A stretch of DNA of 64,000 nt, taken from the NCBI GenBank assembly GCA_027574665.1, contig CM050672.1, positions 11,268,001-11,332,000 of the forward strand. The letters are read 5' to 3'. This stretch comes from Rhynochetos jubatus (Eukaryota > Chordata > Aves > Eurypygiformes > Rhynochetidae). Below the pieces are notes generated by a model. That model saw nothing but the letters and a program-made list of their open reading frames with translations. It searched no databases and had not been told where the DNA came from. A program made the translations under genes and the position numbers. This document shows positions 1-11,488 of the stretch, piece by piece (the first letter of the stretch is position 1; each line of letters starts with the position of its first letter).

Positions 1-1160
1 CGAGAAGCTCCAGCCAAAAATGCAGCCAAAATCCAGCCCACATCCGGGAGAATCTCAAGAGCAGGGGGTGGAGCAAGCCAGGCCTCAAACCACGAGAAGC
101 TCCAGCCCAAGTATCAGCCAAAATGCAGCCCACATCCGGGAGAATCTCAAGAGCAGGGGGTGGAGCAAGCCAGGCCTCAAACCACGAGAAGCTCGAGCCA
201 AAATGCAGCCAAAATGCAGCCCACCTCCGGGAGAATCTCAAGAGCAGGGGGTGGAGCAAGCCAGGCCTCAAACCACGAGAAGCTCCAGCCCAAAATGCAG
301 CCAAAATGCAGCCCACATCCGGGACAATTTCAAGAGCAGGGGCTGGAGCAAGCCAGGCCTCAAACCACGAGAAGCTCCAGCCCAAAAGTCAGCCAAAATC
401 CAGCCCACATCTGGGAGAATCTCAAGAGCAGGGGGTGGAGAAATCCAGGCCTCAAACCATGAGAAGCTCCAGCCCAAAAATGATCCAAAATGCAGCCCAC
501 ATCCGGGACAATCTCAAGAGCAGGGGGTGGAGCAAGCCAGGCCTCAAACCACGAGAAGCTCCAGCCCCAAGGGAAGCCAAAATGCAGCCCACATCCGGGA
601 GAATCTCAAAAGCAGGGGGTGGAGCAAGCCAGGCCTCAAACCTCGAGAAGCTATAGCCCAAGATGCAGCCAAAATGCAGCCCACATCCGGGAGAATATCA
701 AGAGCAGGGGGTGGAGCAAGCCAGGCCTCAAACCACGAGAAGCTCCAGGTCAAAATGCAGGCAAAATGCAGCCCACATCCGGGAGAATCTCAAGAGCAGG
801 GTTTGGAGCAAGCCAGGCCTCAAACCACGAGAAGCTGCAGCCCAAAAGGCAGCCAAAATCCAGCCCAACTCCGGGAGAATCTCAAGAGCAGGGGGTGGAG
901 CAAGCCAGGCCTCAAACCACGAGAAGCTCCCGCCCAAAAGGCAGCCAAAATGCAGGCCATATCCGGGAGAATCTCAAGAGCAGGGGGTGGAGCAAGCCAG
1001 GCCTCAAACCAGGAGGAGCTCCAGCCCAAAAGGCAGCCAAAATGCAGCCCACATCCGGGAGAATCTCAAGAGCAGGGGGTGGAGCAAGCCAGGCCTCAAA
1101 CCACGAGAAGCTCCAGCCCAAAAGGCAGCCAAAATCCAGCCCACATCCGGGAGAATCTCA
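1..1160 (+). repeat. Partial copy 1 of the 18-unit higher-order repeat
   Basis: Variants here recur to the right at an offset of 1470 bp up to about 2260 and of 1653 bp after about 2470. The copy at 1161-2813 therefore holds two units (183 bp) that this one lacks, at about 2320-2500. Shared markers include the AAATGATCC variant near 480 and 1950, the GGGTTTGGAGC variant near 800 and 2270, and CATATCCGGG near 958 and 2611. The left end is cut by the window edge. Confidence 0.8.
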
Positions 1161-1288
1161 ATAGCAGATGGTGGAGCAAGCCAGGCCTCAAACCACGAGA
1201 AGCTCCAGCCTAAAACGCAGCCAAAATGCAGCCCACATGCGGGAGAATATCAAGAGCAGGGCGTGGAGCAAGCCAGGCCTCAAACCAC

Positions 1289-1334
1289 GAGAAGCTCCAG
1301 CCCAAAAGGCAGCCAAAATGCAGCCCACATCCGG
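1289..1334 (+). repeat. First 46-bp half of the exemplar unit
   Basis: This half opens with GAGAAGCTCCAG. The second half opens with GAGAATCTCAAG exactly 46 bp later, matching at 10 of 12 positions. Over the full 46 positions I count 23 matches without gaps, above the roughly one quarter expected by chance. This half also carries the three CAGCC words spaced 12 and 11 bp apart. The unit may therefore be an ancient dimer. This is inference from one ungapped comparison. Confidence 0.45.
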
Positions 1335-1380
1335 GAGAATCTCAAGAGCAGGGGGTGGAGCAAGCCAGGCCTCAAACCAC
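1335..1380 (+). repeat. Second 46-bp half of the exemplar unit
   Basis: This half opens with the 9-bp inverted repeat GAGA-A-TCTC, at the same relative place as GAG-AAG-CTC in the first half. It carries the G-rich word CAGGGGGTGG and the StuI palindrome AGGCCT. It has lost most similarity to the first half beyond the opening 12 bases. Confidence 0.45.
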
Positions 1381-2813
1381 GAGAACCTCCAGCCCAAAAG
1401 TCAGCCAAAATGCAGCCCACATGCGGGAGAATCTCAAGAGCAGGGGGTGGAGCAAGCCAGGCCTCAAACCATGAGAAGCTCCAGCCCTAAAGGCAGCCAA
1501 AATGCAGCCCACATCCGGGAGAATCTCAAGAGCAGGGGGTGGAGCAAACCAGGCCTCAAACCACGAGAAGCTCCAGCCAAAAATGCAGCCAAAATCCAGC
1601 CCACATCCGGGAGAATCTCAAGAGCAGGGGGTGGAGCAAGCCAGGCCTCAAACCACGAGAAGCTCGAGCCAAAAGGCAGCCAAAATGCAGCCCACCTCCG
1701 GGAGAATCTCAAGAGCAGGGGGTGGAGCAAGCCAGGCCTCAAACCACGAGAAGCTCCAGCCCAAAATGCATCCAAATGCAGCCCACATCCGGGACAATTT
1801 CAAGAGCAGGGGCTGGAGCAAGCCAGGCCTCAAACCACGAGAAGCTCCAGCCCAAAAGTCAGCCAAAATCCAGCCCACATCTGGGAGAATCTCAAGAGCA
1901 GGGGGTGGAGAAATCCAGGCCTCAAACCATGAGAAGCTCCAGCCCAAAAATGATCCAAAATGCAGCCCACATCCGGGACAATCTCAAGAGCAGGGGGTGG
2001 AGCAAGCCAGGCCTCAAACCAAGAGAAGCTCCAGCCCCAAGGGAAGCCAAAATGCAGCCCACATCCGGGAGAATCTCAAAAGCAGGGGGTGGAGCAAGCC
2101 AGGCCTCAAACCTCGAGAAGCTATAGCCCAAGATGCAGCCAAAATGCAGCCCACATCCGGGAGAATATCAAGAGCAGGGGGTGGAGCAAGCCAGGCCTCA
2201 AACCACGAGAAGCTCCAGGTCAAAATGCAGGCAAAATGCAGCCCACATCCGGGAGAATCTCAAGAGCAGGGTTTGGAGCAAGCCAGGCCTCAAACCACGA
2301 GAAGCTGCAGCCCAAAAGCAGCCAAAATCCAGCCCAACTCCGGGAGAATCTCAAGAGCAGGGGGTGGAGCAAGCCAGGCCTCAAACCTCGAGAAGCTATA
2401 GCCCAAAATGCAGCCAAAATGGAGCCCACATCCCGGAGAATCTCAAGAGCAGGGGGTGGAGCAAGCCAGGCCTCAAACCACGAGAAGCTCCAGCCCAAAA
2501 GGCAGCCAAAATCCAGCCCACATCCGGGAGAATCTCAAGAGCAGGGGGTGGAGCAAGCCAGGCCTCAAACCACGAGAAGCTCCCGCCCAAAAGGCAGCCA
2601 AAATGCAGGCCATATCCGGGAGAATCTCAAGAGCAGGGGGTGGAGCAAGCCAGGCCTCAAACCAGGAGGAGCTCCAGCCCAAAAGGCAGCCAAAATGCAG
2701 CCCACATCCGGGAGAATCTCAAGAGCAGGGGGTGGAGCAAGCCAGGCCTCAAACCACGAGAAGCTCCAGCCCAAAAGGCAGCCAAAATCCAGCCCACATC
2801 CGGGAGAATCTCA

Positions 2814-4469
2814 ATAGCAGATGGTGGAGCAAGCCAGGCCTCAAACCACGAGAAGCTCCAGCCTAAAACGCAGCCAAAATGCAGTCCACATGCGGGAGAA
2901 TATCAAGAGCAGGGCGTGGAGCAAGCCAGGCCTCAAACCACGAGAAGCTCCAGCCCAAAAGGCAGCCAAAATGCAGCCCACATCCGGGAGAATCTCAAGA
3001 GCAGGGGGTGGAGCAAGCCAGGCCTCAAACCACGAGAACCTCCAGCCCAAAAGTCAGCCAAAATCCAGCCCAAATCCGGGAGAATCTCAAGAGCAGGGGG
3101 TGGAGCAAGCCAGGCCTCAAACCATGTGAAGCTCCAGCCCAAAATGCAGCCAAAATGCAGCCCACATCCGGGAGAATCTCAAGAGCAGGGGGTGGAGCAA
3201 GCCAGGCCACAAACCATGAGAAGCTCCAGCCCAAAAGGCAGCCAAAATGCAGCCCACATCCGGGAGAATCTCAAGAGCAGGGGGTGGAGCAAACCAGGCC
3301 TCAAACCACGAGAAGCTCCAGCCAAAAATGCAGCCAAAATGCAGCCCACATGCGGGAGAATCTCAAGAGCAGGGGGTGGAGCAAGCCAGGCCTCAAACCA
3401 TGAGAAGCTCCAGCCCTAAAGGCAGCCAAAATGCAGCCCACATCCGGGAGAATCTCAAGAGCAGGGGGTGGAGCAAACCAGGCCTCAAACCACGAGAAGC
3501 TCCAGCCAAAAATGCAGCCAAAATCCAGCCCACATCCGGGAGAATCTCAAGAGCAGGGGGTGGAGCAAGCCAGGCCTCAAACCACGAAAAGCTCCAGCCC
3601 AAGTATCAGCCAAAATGCAGCCCACATCCGGGACAATCTCAAGAGCAGGGGGTGGAGCAAGCCAGGCCTCAAACCACGAGAAGCTCCAGCCCCAAGGGAA
3701 GCCAAAATGCTGCCCACATCCGGGAGAATCTCAAAAGCAGGGGGTGGAGCAAGCCAGGCCTCAAACCTCGAGAAGCTATAGCCCAAGATGCAGCCAAAAT
3801 GCAGCCCACATCCGGGAGAATATCAAGAGCAGGGGGTGGAGCAAGCCAGGCCTCAAAACACGAGAAGCTCCAGGTCAAAATGCAGGCAAAATGCAGCCCA
3901 CATCCGGGAGAATCTCAAGAGCAGGGGTTGGAGCAAGCCAGGCCTCAAACCACGAGAAGCTCCAGCCCAAAATGCAGCCAAAATCCAGCCCAACTCCGGG
4001 AGAATCTCAAGAGCAGGGGGTGGAGCAAGCCAGGCCTCAAACCTCGAGAAGCTATAGCCCAAAATGCAGCCAAAATGCAGCCCACATCCCGGAGAATCTC
4101 AAGAGCAGGGGGTGGAGCAAGCCAGGCCTCAAACCACGAGAAGCTCCAGCCCAAAAGGCAGCCAAAATCCAGCCCACATCCGGGAGAATCTCAAGAGCAG
4201 GGGGTGGAGCAAGCCAGGCCTCAAACCACGAGAAGCTCCCGCCCAAAAGGCAGCCAAAATGCAGGCCATATCCGGGAGAATCTCAAGAGCAGGGGGTGGA
4301 GCAAGCCAGGCCTCAAACCAGGAGGAGCTCCAGCCCAAAAGGCAGCCAAAATGCAGCCCACATCCGGGAGAATCTCAAGAGCAGGGGGTGGAGCAAGCCA
4401 GGCCTCAAAGCACGAGAAGCTCCAGCCCAAAAGGCAGCCAAAATCCAGCCCACATCCGGGAGAATCTCA
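2814..4469 (+). repeat. Copy 3 of the 18-unit higher-order repeat (1656 bp)
   Basis: ATAGCAGATGG at 2814 and 4470 bounds exactly 18 units. The right part follows copy 2 closely (CATCCCGGAG, CATATCCGGG and CAGGAGGAGC in the same order). The left part (about 3060-3600) is rearranged: it repeats a CCATGAGAAGCTCCAGCCCT unit and lacks the AAATGATCC unit. The copy is a mosaic, not a clean duplicate. Confidence 0.78.
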
Positions 4470-6540
4470 ATAGCAGATGGTGGAGCAAGCCAGGCCTCAA
4501 ACCACGAGAAGCTCCAGCCTAAAACGCAGCCAAAATGCAGCCCACATACGGGAGAATTTCAAGAGCAGGGGGTGGAGCAAGCCAGGCCTCAAACCACGAG
4601 AAGCTCCAGGTCAAAATGCAGCCAAAATGCAGCCCACATCCGGGAGAATCTCAAGAGCAGGGGGTGGAGCAAGCCAGGCCTCAAACCACGAGAAGCTCCA
4701 GCCCAAAAGGCAGCCAAAATCCAGCCCAACTCCGGGAGAATCTCAAGAGCAGGGGGTGGAGCAAGCCAGGCCTCAAACCATGAGAAGCTCCAGCCCAAAA
4801 GGCAGCCAAAATGCAGCCCACATCCGGGAGAATCTCAAGAGCAGGGGGTGGAGCAAGCCAGGCCTCAAACCAGGAGGAGCTCCAGCCCAAAAGGCAGCCA
4901 AAATGCAGCCCACATCCGGGAGAATCTCAATAGCAGATGGTGGAGCAAGCCAGGCCTCAAACCACGAGAAGCCCCAGCCCAAGTATCAGCCAAAATACAG
5001 CCCACATCCGGGAGAATCTCAAGAGCAGGGGGTGGAGCAAGCCAGGCCTCAAACCACGAGAAGCTCCAGCCCAAAATGCAGCCAAAATGCAGCCCACATC
5101 CGGGAGAATCTCAAGAGCAGGGGGTGGAGCAAGCCAGGCCTCAAACCACGAGAAGCCCCAGCCCAAGTTTCAGCCAAAATGCAGCCCACATGTGGGAGAA
5201 TCTCAAGAGCAGGGGGTGGAGCAAGCCAGGCCTCAAACCACGAGAAGCTCCAGCCCAAAAGGCAGCCAAAATGCAGGCCATATCCGGGACAATCTCAAGA
5301 GCAGGGGGTGGAGCAAGCCAGGCCTCAAACCAGGAGGAGCTCCAGCCCAAAAGGCAGCCAAAATGCAGCCCACATCCGGGAGAATCTCAAGAGCAGATGG
5401 TGGAGCAAGCCAGGCCTCAAACCACGAGAAGCCCCAGCCCAAGTATCAGCCAAAATGCAGCCCACATGTGGGAGAATATCAAGAGCAGGGGGTGGAGCAA
5501 GCCAGGCCTCAAACCACGAGAAGCTCCGGGTCAAAATGCAGCCAAAATGCAGCCCACATCCGGGAGAATCTCAAGAGCAGGGGGTGGAGCAAGCCAGGCC
5601 TCAAACCACGAGAAGCTCCAGCCCAAAAGGCAGCCAAAATCCAGCCCACATCCGGGAGATTCTCAAGAGCAGGGGGTGGAGCAAGCCAGGCCTCAAACCA
5701 CGAGAAGCTCCAGCCCAAAAGGCAGCCAAAATCCAGCCCAACTCCGGGAGAATCTCAAGAGCAGGGGGTGGAGCAAGCCAGGCCTCAAACCACGAGAAGC
5801 TCCAGCCCAAAAGGCAGCCAAAATGCAGCCCACATCCGGGAGAATCTCAAGAGAAGGGGGTGGAGCAAGCCAGGCCTCAAACCAGGAGGAGCTCCAGCCC
5901 AAAAGGCAGCCAAAATGCAGCCCACATCCGGGAGAATCTCAATAGCAGATGGTGGAGCAAGCCAGGCCTCAAACCACGAGAAGCCCCAGCCCAAGTATCA
6001 GCCAAAATGCAGCCCACATGTGGGAGAATATCAAGAGCAGGGGGTGGAGCAAGCCAGGCCTCAAACCACGAGAAGCTCCGGGTCAAAATGCAGCCAAAAT
6101 GCAGCCCACATCCGGGAGAATCTCAAGAGCAGGGGGTGGAGCAAGCCAGGCCTCAAACCATGAGAAGCTCCAGCCCTAAAGGCAGCCAAAATCCAGCCCA
6201 ACTCCGGGAGAATCTCAAGAGCAGGGGGTGGAGCAAGCCAGGCCTCAAACCACGAGAAGCTCCAGCCCAAAAGGCAGCCAAAATGCAGCCCACATCCGGG
6301 AGAATATCAAGAGCAGTGGGAGGAGCAAGCCAGGCCTCAAACCACGAGAAGCTAAAGCTCCAAAGGCAGCCAAAATGCCTCCCACATCCGGGAGAATCTC
6401 AAGAGCAGGGGGTGGAGCAAGCCAGGCCTCAAACCTCGAGAAGCTCCAGGTCAAAAGGCAGCCAAAATGCAGCCCCCATCCGGGAGAATCTCAAGAGCAG
6501 GGGGTGGAGCAAGCCAGGCCTCAAACCATGAGAAGCTCCA
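4470..6540 (+). repeat. Array segment with 5-, 6- and 11-unit spacings
   Basis: ATAGCAGATGG recurs at 4470, 4930 (5 units) and 5942 (11 units). The stretch holding CCCCAGCCCAAGTATCAGCC, CATGTGGGAGAATATC and CTCCGGGTC appears at about 5330-5560 and again 552 bp (6 units) later; CTCCGGGTC sits near 5524 and 6076. These shorter repeats reuse variants of the 18-unit repeat to the left, so the segment probably came from partial duplications of that block. Confidence 0.65.
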
Positions 6541-9100
6541 GCCCAAGAATCAGCCAAAATGCAGCTCACATCCTGGAGAATATCAAGAGCAGGGGGTGGA
6601 GCAAGCCAGGCCTCAAACCACGAGAAGCTCCAGCCCAAAATGCAGCCAAAATGCAGCCCACATGCGGGAGAATCTCAAGAGCAGGGGGTGGAGCAAGCCA
6701 GGCCTCAAACCACGAGAAGCTCCAGCCCAAGTATCAGCCAAAATGCAGCCCACATCCGGGAGAATCTCAAGAGTAGGGGGTGGACCAAGCCAGGCCTCAA
6801 ACCACGAGAAGCTCCAGCCCAAAAGGCAGCCAAAATCCAGCCCACATCCGGGAGAATCTCAAGAGCAGGGGGTGGAGCAAGCGAGGCCTCAAACCATGTG
6901 AAGCTCCAGCCCAAAATGCAGCCAAAATGCAGCCCACATCCGGGAGAATCTCAAGAGCAGGGGGTGGAGCAAGCCAGGCCACAAACCATGAGAAGCTCCA
7001 GCCCAAAAGGCAGCCAAAATGCAGCCCACATCCGGGAGAATCTCAAGAGCAGGGGGTGGAGGAAGCCAGGCCTCAAACCACGAGAAGCTCCACCCCAAAA
7101 GGCAGCCAAATTGCAGCCCACATCCGGGAGAATCTCAAGAGCAGGGTGTGGAGCAAGCCAGGCCTCAAACCACGAGAAGCTCCAGCCCAAAATGCAGCCA
7201 AAATCCAGCCCACATCCAGGAGAATAGCAAGAGCAGGGGGTGGAGCAAGGCAGGCCTCAAACCACGAGAAGCTCCAGCCCAAACTGCAACCAAAATCCAG
7301 CCCACATCCGGTAAAATATCAAGAGCAGGGGGTGGAGCAAGCCAGGCCTCAAACCACGAGAAGCCCCAGCCCAAGTATCAGCCAAAATGCAGCCCACATC
7401 TGGGAGAATCTCAAGAGTAGGGGGTGGACCAAGCCAGGCCTCAAACCACGAGAAGTTCCAGCCCAAAAGGCAGCCAAAATGCAGCCCACATCCGGGAGAA
7501 TCTTAAGAGCAGGGGGTGGAGCAAGCCAGGCCTCAAACCACGGGAAGCTCCAGCCCAAGAATCAGCCAAAATGCAGCCCACCTCCGGGAGAATCTCAAGA
7601 GCAGGGGGTGGAGCAAGCCAGGCCTCAAACCACAAGAAGCTCCAGCCCAAAAGGCAGCCAAATTCCAGCCCACATCCAGGAGAATATCAAGAGCAGGGGG
7701 TGGAGCAAGCCAGGCCTCAAACCACGAGAAGCTCCAGCCCAAAATGCAGCCAAAATGCCTCCCAAATCCGGGGGAATCTCAAGAGCAGGGGGTGGAGCAA
7801 GCCAGGCCTCAAACCACGAGAAGCTCCAGCCCAATAGGCAGCCAAAATGCAGCCCACATGTGGGAGAATATCAAGAGCAGTGGGTGGAGCAAGCCAGGCC
7901 TCAAACCACGAGAAGCTCCAGGTCAAAAGGCAGCCAAAATGCAGTCCACCTCCGGGAGAATCTCAAGAGCAGGGGGTGGAGCAAGCCAGGCCTCAAACCA
8001 TGAGAAGCTCCAGCCCAAAGGGCAGCCAAAATGCAGCCCACCTCCGGGAGAATCTCAAGAGCAGGGGGTGGAACAAGCCAGGCCTCAAACCACAAGAAGC
8101 TCCAGCCCAAAAGGCAGCCAAAATGCAGCCCACATCCGGGAGAATATCAAGAGCAGGGGATGGACCAAGCCAGGCCTCAAACCACGAGAAGCTCGAGCCC
8201 AAAAGGCAGCCAAAATGCAGCCCACATGCGGGAGAATATCAAGAGCAGGGGGTGGAGCAAGACAGGCCTCAAACCATGAGAAGCTCCAGCCCTAAAGGCA
8301 GCCAAAATGCAGCCCACATCCGGGACAATTTCAAGAGCAGGGGGTGGAGCAAGCTAGGCCTCAAACCACGAGAAGCTCCAGCCCAAGTATCAGCCAAAAT
8401 GCAGCCCACATCTGGGAGAATCTCACGAGTAGGGGGTGGACAAAGCCAGGCCTCAAACCACGAGAAGCTCCAGCCCAAGAATCAGCCAAAATGCAGCCCA
8501 CCTCAGGGAGAACCTCAAGAGCAGGGGGTGGAGCAAGCCAGGCCTCAAACCACGAGAAGCTCCAGCCCAATAAGCAGCCAAAATGCAGCCCACATGTGGG
8601 AGAATATAAAGAGCAGGGGGTGGAGCAAGCCAGGCCTCAAACCACGAGAAGCTCCAGGTCAAAAGGCAGCCAAAATGCAGCCCACATCCGGGAGAATCTC
8701 AAGAGCAGGGGGTGGAAAAATCCAGGCCTCAAACCACGAGAAGCTCCAGCCCAAAAGGCAGCCAAAATCCAGCCCAACTCCGGGAGAATCTCAAGAGCAG
8801 GGGGTGGAGCAAGCCAGGCCTCAAACCACGAGAAGCTCCAGCCCAAAAGGCAGCCAAAATGCAGGCCACATCCGGGAGAATCTCAAGAGCAGGGGGTGGA
8901 GCAAGCCGGGCCTCAAACCACGAGAAGCTCCAGGTCAAAAGGCAGCCAAAATGCAGCCCACACCCGAGAGAATCTCAAGAGCAGGGGGTGGAGCAAGCCA
9001 GGCCTCAAACCACGAGAAGCTCCAGCCCAAAAGGCAGCCAAAATGCAGCCCACATCCGGGACAATTTCAAGAGCAGGGGGTGGAGCAAGCCAGGCCTCAA
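6541..9100 (+). repeat. Array segment without a clear higher-order period
   Basis: Continuous 92-bp units. I could not fix a repeated block at this scale. A linked variant, GAGTAGGGGGTGGACC instead of GAGCAGGGGGTGGAGC, recurs near 6772, 7417 and 9807, with a relative near 8427. An AAGTATCAGCC variant and an AGGTCAAAAGGCAGCC variant are common here and become rare after about 27.5 kb. Nothing but satellite is present. Confidence 0.85.
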
Positions 9101-9371
9101 ACCACGAGAAGCTCCAGCCCAAGTATCAGCCAAAATGCCTCCCACATCCGGGAGAATCTCAAGAGCAGGGGGTGGACCAACCAGGCCTCAAACCACGAGA
9201 AGCTCCAGCCCAAGAATCAGCCAAAATGCAGCCCACCTCCGGGAGAATCTCAAAAGCAGGGGGTGGAGCAAGCCAGGCCTCAAACCACGAGAAGCTCCAG
9301 CCTTAAAGGCAGCCAAAATGCAGCCCACATCTGGGAGAATCTCAAGAGCAGGGGGTGGAGCAATCCAGGCC

Positions 9372-9857
9372 TCAAACCACGAGAATCTCCAGCCCAAAAG
9401 GCAGCCAAAATCCAGCCCACATCCGGGAGAATATCAAGAGCAGGGGGTGGAGCAAGCCAGGCCTCAAACCACGAGAAGCTCCAGCTCCAAAGGCAGCCAA
9501 AATTCCTCCCACATCCGGGGGAATCTCAAGAGAAGGGGTTGGAGCAAGCCAGGCCTCAAACCACGAGAAGCTCCAGGGCAAAAGGCAGCCAAAATCCAGC
9601 CCACATGTGGGAGAATATCAAGAGCAGGGTTTGGAGCAAGCCAGGCCTCAAACTACGAGTAGCTCCAGGTCAAAAGGCAGCCAAAATGCAGCCCACATCC
9701 GGGAGAATCTCAAGAGCAGGGGGTGGAGCAAGCCAGGCCTCAAACCACGAGAAGCTCCAGCCCAAAAGGCAGCCAAAATGCAGCCCACATCCGGGAGAAT
9801 CTCAAGAGTAGGGGGTGGACCAAGCCAGGCCTCAAACCACGAGAAGCTCCAGGTCAA
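9372..9857 (+). repeat. Block duplicated at 13513-13998 (offset 4141 bp)
   Basis: The order of diagnostic units is the same in both places: CTCCAGCTCCAAAGG, AATTCCTCCCACATCC, GGGAATCTCAAGAGAAGGGG, CTACGAGTAGCTCC and GGGTGGACC. The offset is 45 units plus 1 bp. A few substitutions separate the two copies. Confidence 0.75.
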
Positions 9858-10107
9858 AAGGCAGCCAAAATGCAGCCCATATCCGGGACAATTTCAAGAG
9901 CAGGGGCTGGAGAAAGCCAGGCCTCAAACCATGAGAAGCTCCAGCCCAAGTATCAGCCAAAATGCAGCCCACATCTGGGAGAATCTCAAGAGCAGGGGGT
10001 GGAGCAACCCAGGCCTCAAACCACGAGAAGCTCCAGCCCAAAATTGATCCAAAATCCAGCCCACATCCGGGAGAATCTCAAGAGCAGGGGGTGGAGCAAG
10101 CCAGGCC

Positions 10108-10594
10108 TCAAACCACGAGAAGCTCCAGCCCAAAAGGCAGCCAAAATGCAGCCCACATCCGGGAGAATCTCAAGAGCAGGGGGTGGATCAAGCCAGGCCT
10201 CAAACCACGAGAAGCACCAGCCCAAGTATCAGCCAAAATGCAGCCCACATCTGGGAAAATCTCAAGAGTAGGGTTTGGAGCAAGGCAGGCCTCAAACCTC
10301 GAGAAGCTCCAGCCCAAAATGTCAGCCAAAATGCAGCCCACATCTGGGAGAATCTCAAGAGCAGGGGGTGGAGCAAGCCAGGCCTCAAACCACGAGAAGC
10401 TCCAGCCCAATAGGCAGCCAAAATGCAGCCCACATGTGGGAGAATATCAAGAGCAGGGGGTGGAGCAAGCCAGGCCTCAAACCACGAGAAGCTCCAGCCC
10501 AAAATGCAGCCAAAATGCAGCCCACATACGGGAGAATCTCAAGAGCAGCGGGTGGAGCAAGCCAGGCCTCAAACCACGAGAAGCTCCAGCCCAA
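10108..10594 (+). repeat. Block duplicated at 12868-13354 (offset 2760 bp, 30 units)
   Basis: Both copies contain the one-base insertion CCCAAAATGTCAGCC, preceded by a unit with GGAGCAAGGCAGG and CAAACCTCGAG, and followed by a CCCAATAGGCAGCC unit and CATGTGGGAG. A related block lies at 16090-16392, 3222 bp beyond the second copy. The left part has diverged more than the right. Confidence 0.7.
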
Positions 10595-11488
10595 AAGGCA
10601 GCCAAAATCCAGCCCAACTCCGGGAGAATCTCAAGAGCAGGGGTTGGAGCAAGCCAGGCCTCAAACCACGAGAAGCTCCAGCCCAAAAGGCAGCCAAAAT
10701 GCAGGCCACATCCGGGAGAATCTCAAGAGCAGGGGGTGGAGCAAGCCAGGCCTCAAACCACGAGAAGCTCCAGGTCAAAAGGCAGCCAAAATGCAGCTCA
10801 CATCCGAGAGAATCTCAAGAGCAGGGGGTGGAGCAATCCAGGCCTCAAACCACGAGAAACTCCAGCCCAAAAGGCAGCCAAAATCCAGCCCACATACGGG
10901 AGAATCTCAAGAGCAGGGGGTGGAGCAAGCCAGGCCTCAAACCACGAGAAACTCCAGCCCAAAAGGCAGCCAAAATCCAGCCCACATCCGGGAGAATATC
11001 AAGAGCAGGGGATGGAGCAAGCCAGGCCTCAAACCACGAGAAGCTCCAGCTCCAAAGGCAGCCAAAATGCCTCCCACATCCGGGGGAATCTCAAGAGCAG
11101 GGGTTGGAGCAAGCCAGGCCTCAAACCACGAGAAGCTCCAGGTCAAAAGGCAGCCAAAATGCAGCCCACATCCGGGAGAATCTCAAGAGCAGGGGGTGGA
11201 GCAAGCCAGGCCTCAAACCACGAGAAGCTCCAGCCCAAAAGGCAGCCAAAATCCAGCCCAACTCCGGGAGAATCTCAAGAGCAGGGGGTGGAGCAAGCCA
11301 GGCCTCAAACCACGAGAAGCTCCAGCCCAAAAGGCAGCCAAAATGCAGCCCACATCCGGGAGAATCTCAAGAGCAGGGGGTGGAGCAAGCCAGGCCTCAA
11401 ACCACGAGAAGCTCCAGGTCAAAAGGCAGCCAAAATGCAGCCCACACCCGAGAGAATCTCAAGAGCAGGGGGTGGAGCAAGCCAGGCC

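Larger units (their letters stand above)
1289..1380 (+). repeat. Exemplar unit matching the consensus
   Basis: This copy matches my eye-built consensus at all 92 positions and serves as the coordinate frame: position 1 is the G of GAGAAGCTCC, position 92 the last C of AAACCAC. Common subfamily sites are 20 (G or T), 32 (G or C), 40-43 (CATC, CCTC, CATG, AACTC-type), 53 (C or A, giving ATCTC or ATATC) and 63-68. CpGs lie at 44-45 and across the 92/1 junction. AluI (AGCT, 5-8) and StuI (AGGCCT, 79-84) sites occur once each, so either enzyme should yield a 92-bp ladder. CAGCC occurs three times, at 10-14, 22-26 and 33-37. Confidence 0.93.
1161..2813 (+). repeat. Copy 2 of the 18-unit higher-order repeat (1653 bp)
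   Basis: The block is bounded by the marker ATAGCAGATGG, which starts at 1161 and again at 2814 (18 units minus 3 bp). It is followed in both copies by a unit carrying CCTAAAACGCAGCC and GGGCGTGGAGC. Single-base deletions in CCCAAAAGCAGCC (about 2315) and TGCATCCAAATGC (about 1767) account for part of the shortfall from 1656 bp. Confidence 0.82.

Noticed and set aside
268-477. Hundreds of 69-codon open frames on the - strand, one phase per 92 bp
   Set aside because: They end at the same TGA (TCA on +) in each unit and mostly begin at TTG, not ATG. They are a fixed consequence of the consensus.
1289-1380. CENP-B box
   Set aside because: Neither strand of the consensus fits TTCGNNNNANNCGGG; variants with TTCG or CCCG lack the partner half at the right spacing.
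1289-1380. Mammalian PRDM9-like recombination motif on the - strand (CCACCCCCTGCTC)
   Set aside because: The required T at the seventh position of CCNCCNTNNCCNC is C or G in every alignment I tried.
1477-1490. CCCTAA hexamers (AGCCCTAAAGGC) as telomere repeats
   Set aside because: They are single hexamers inside satellite units, produced by one substitution, and are never tandem.
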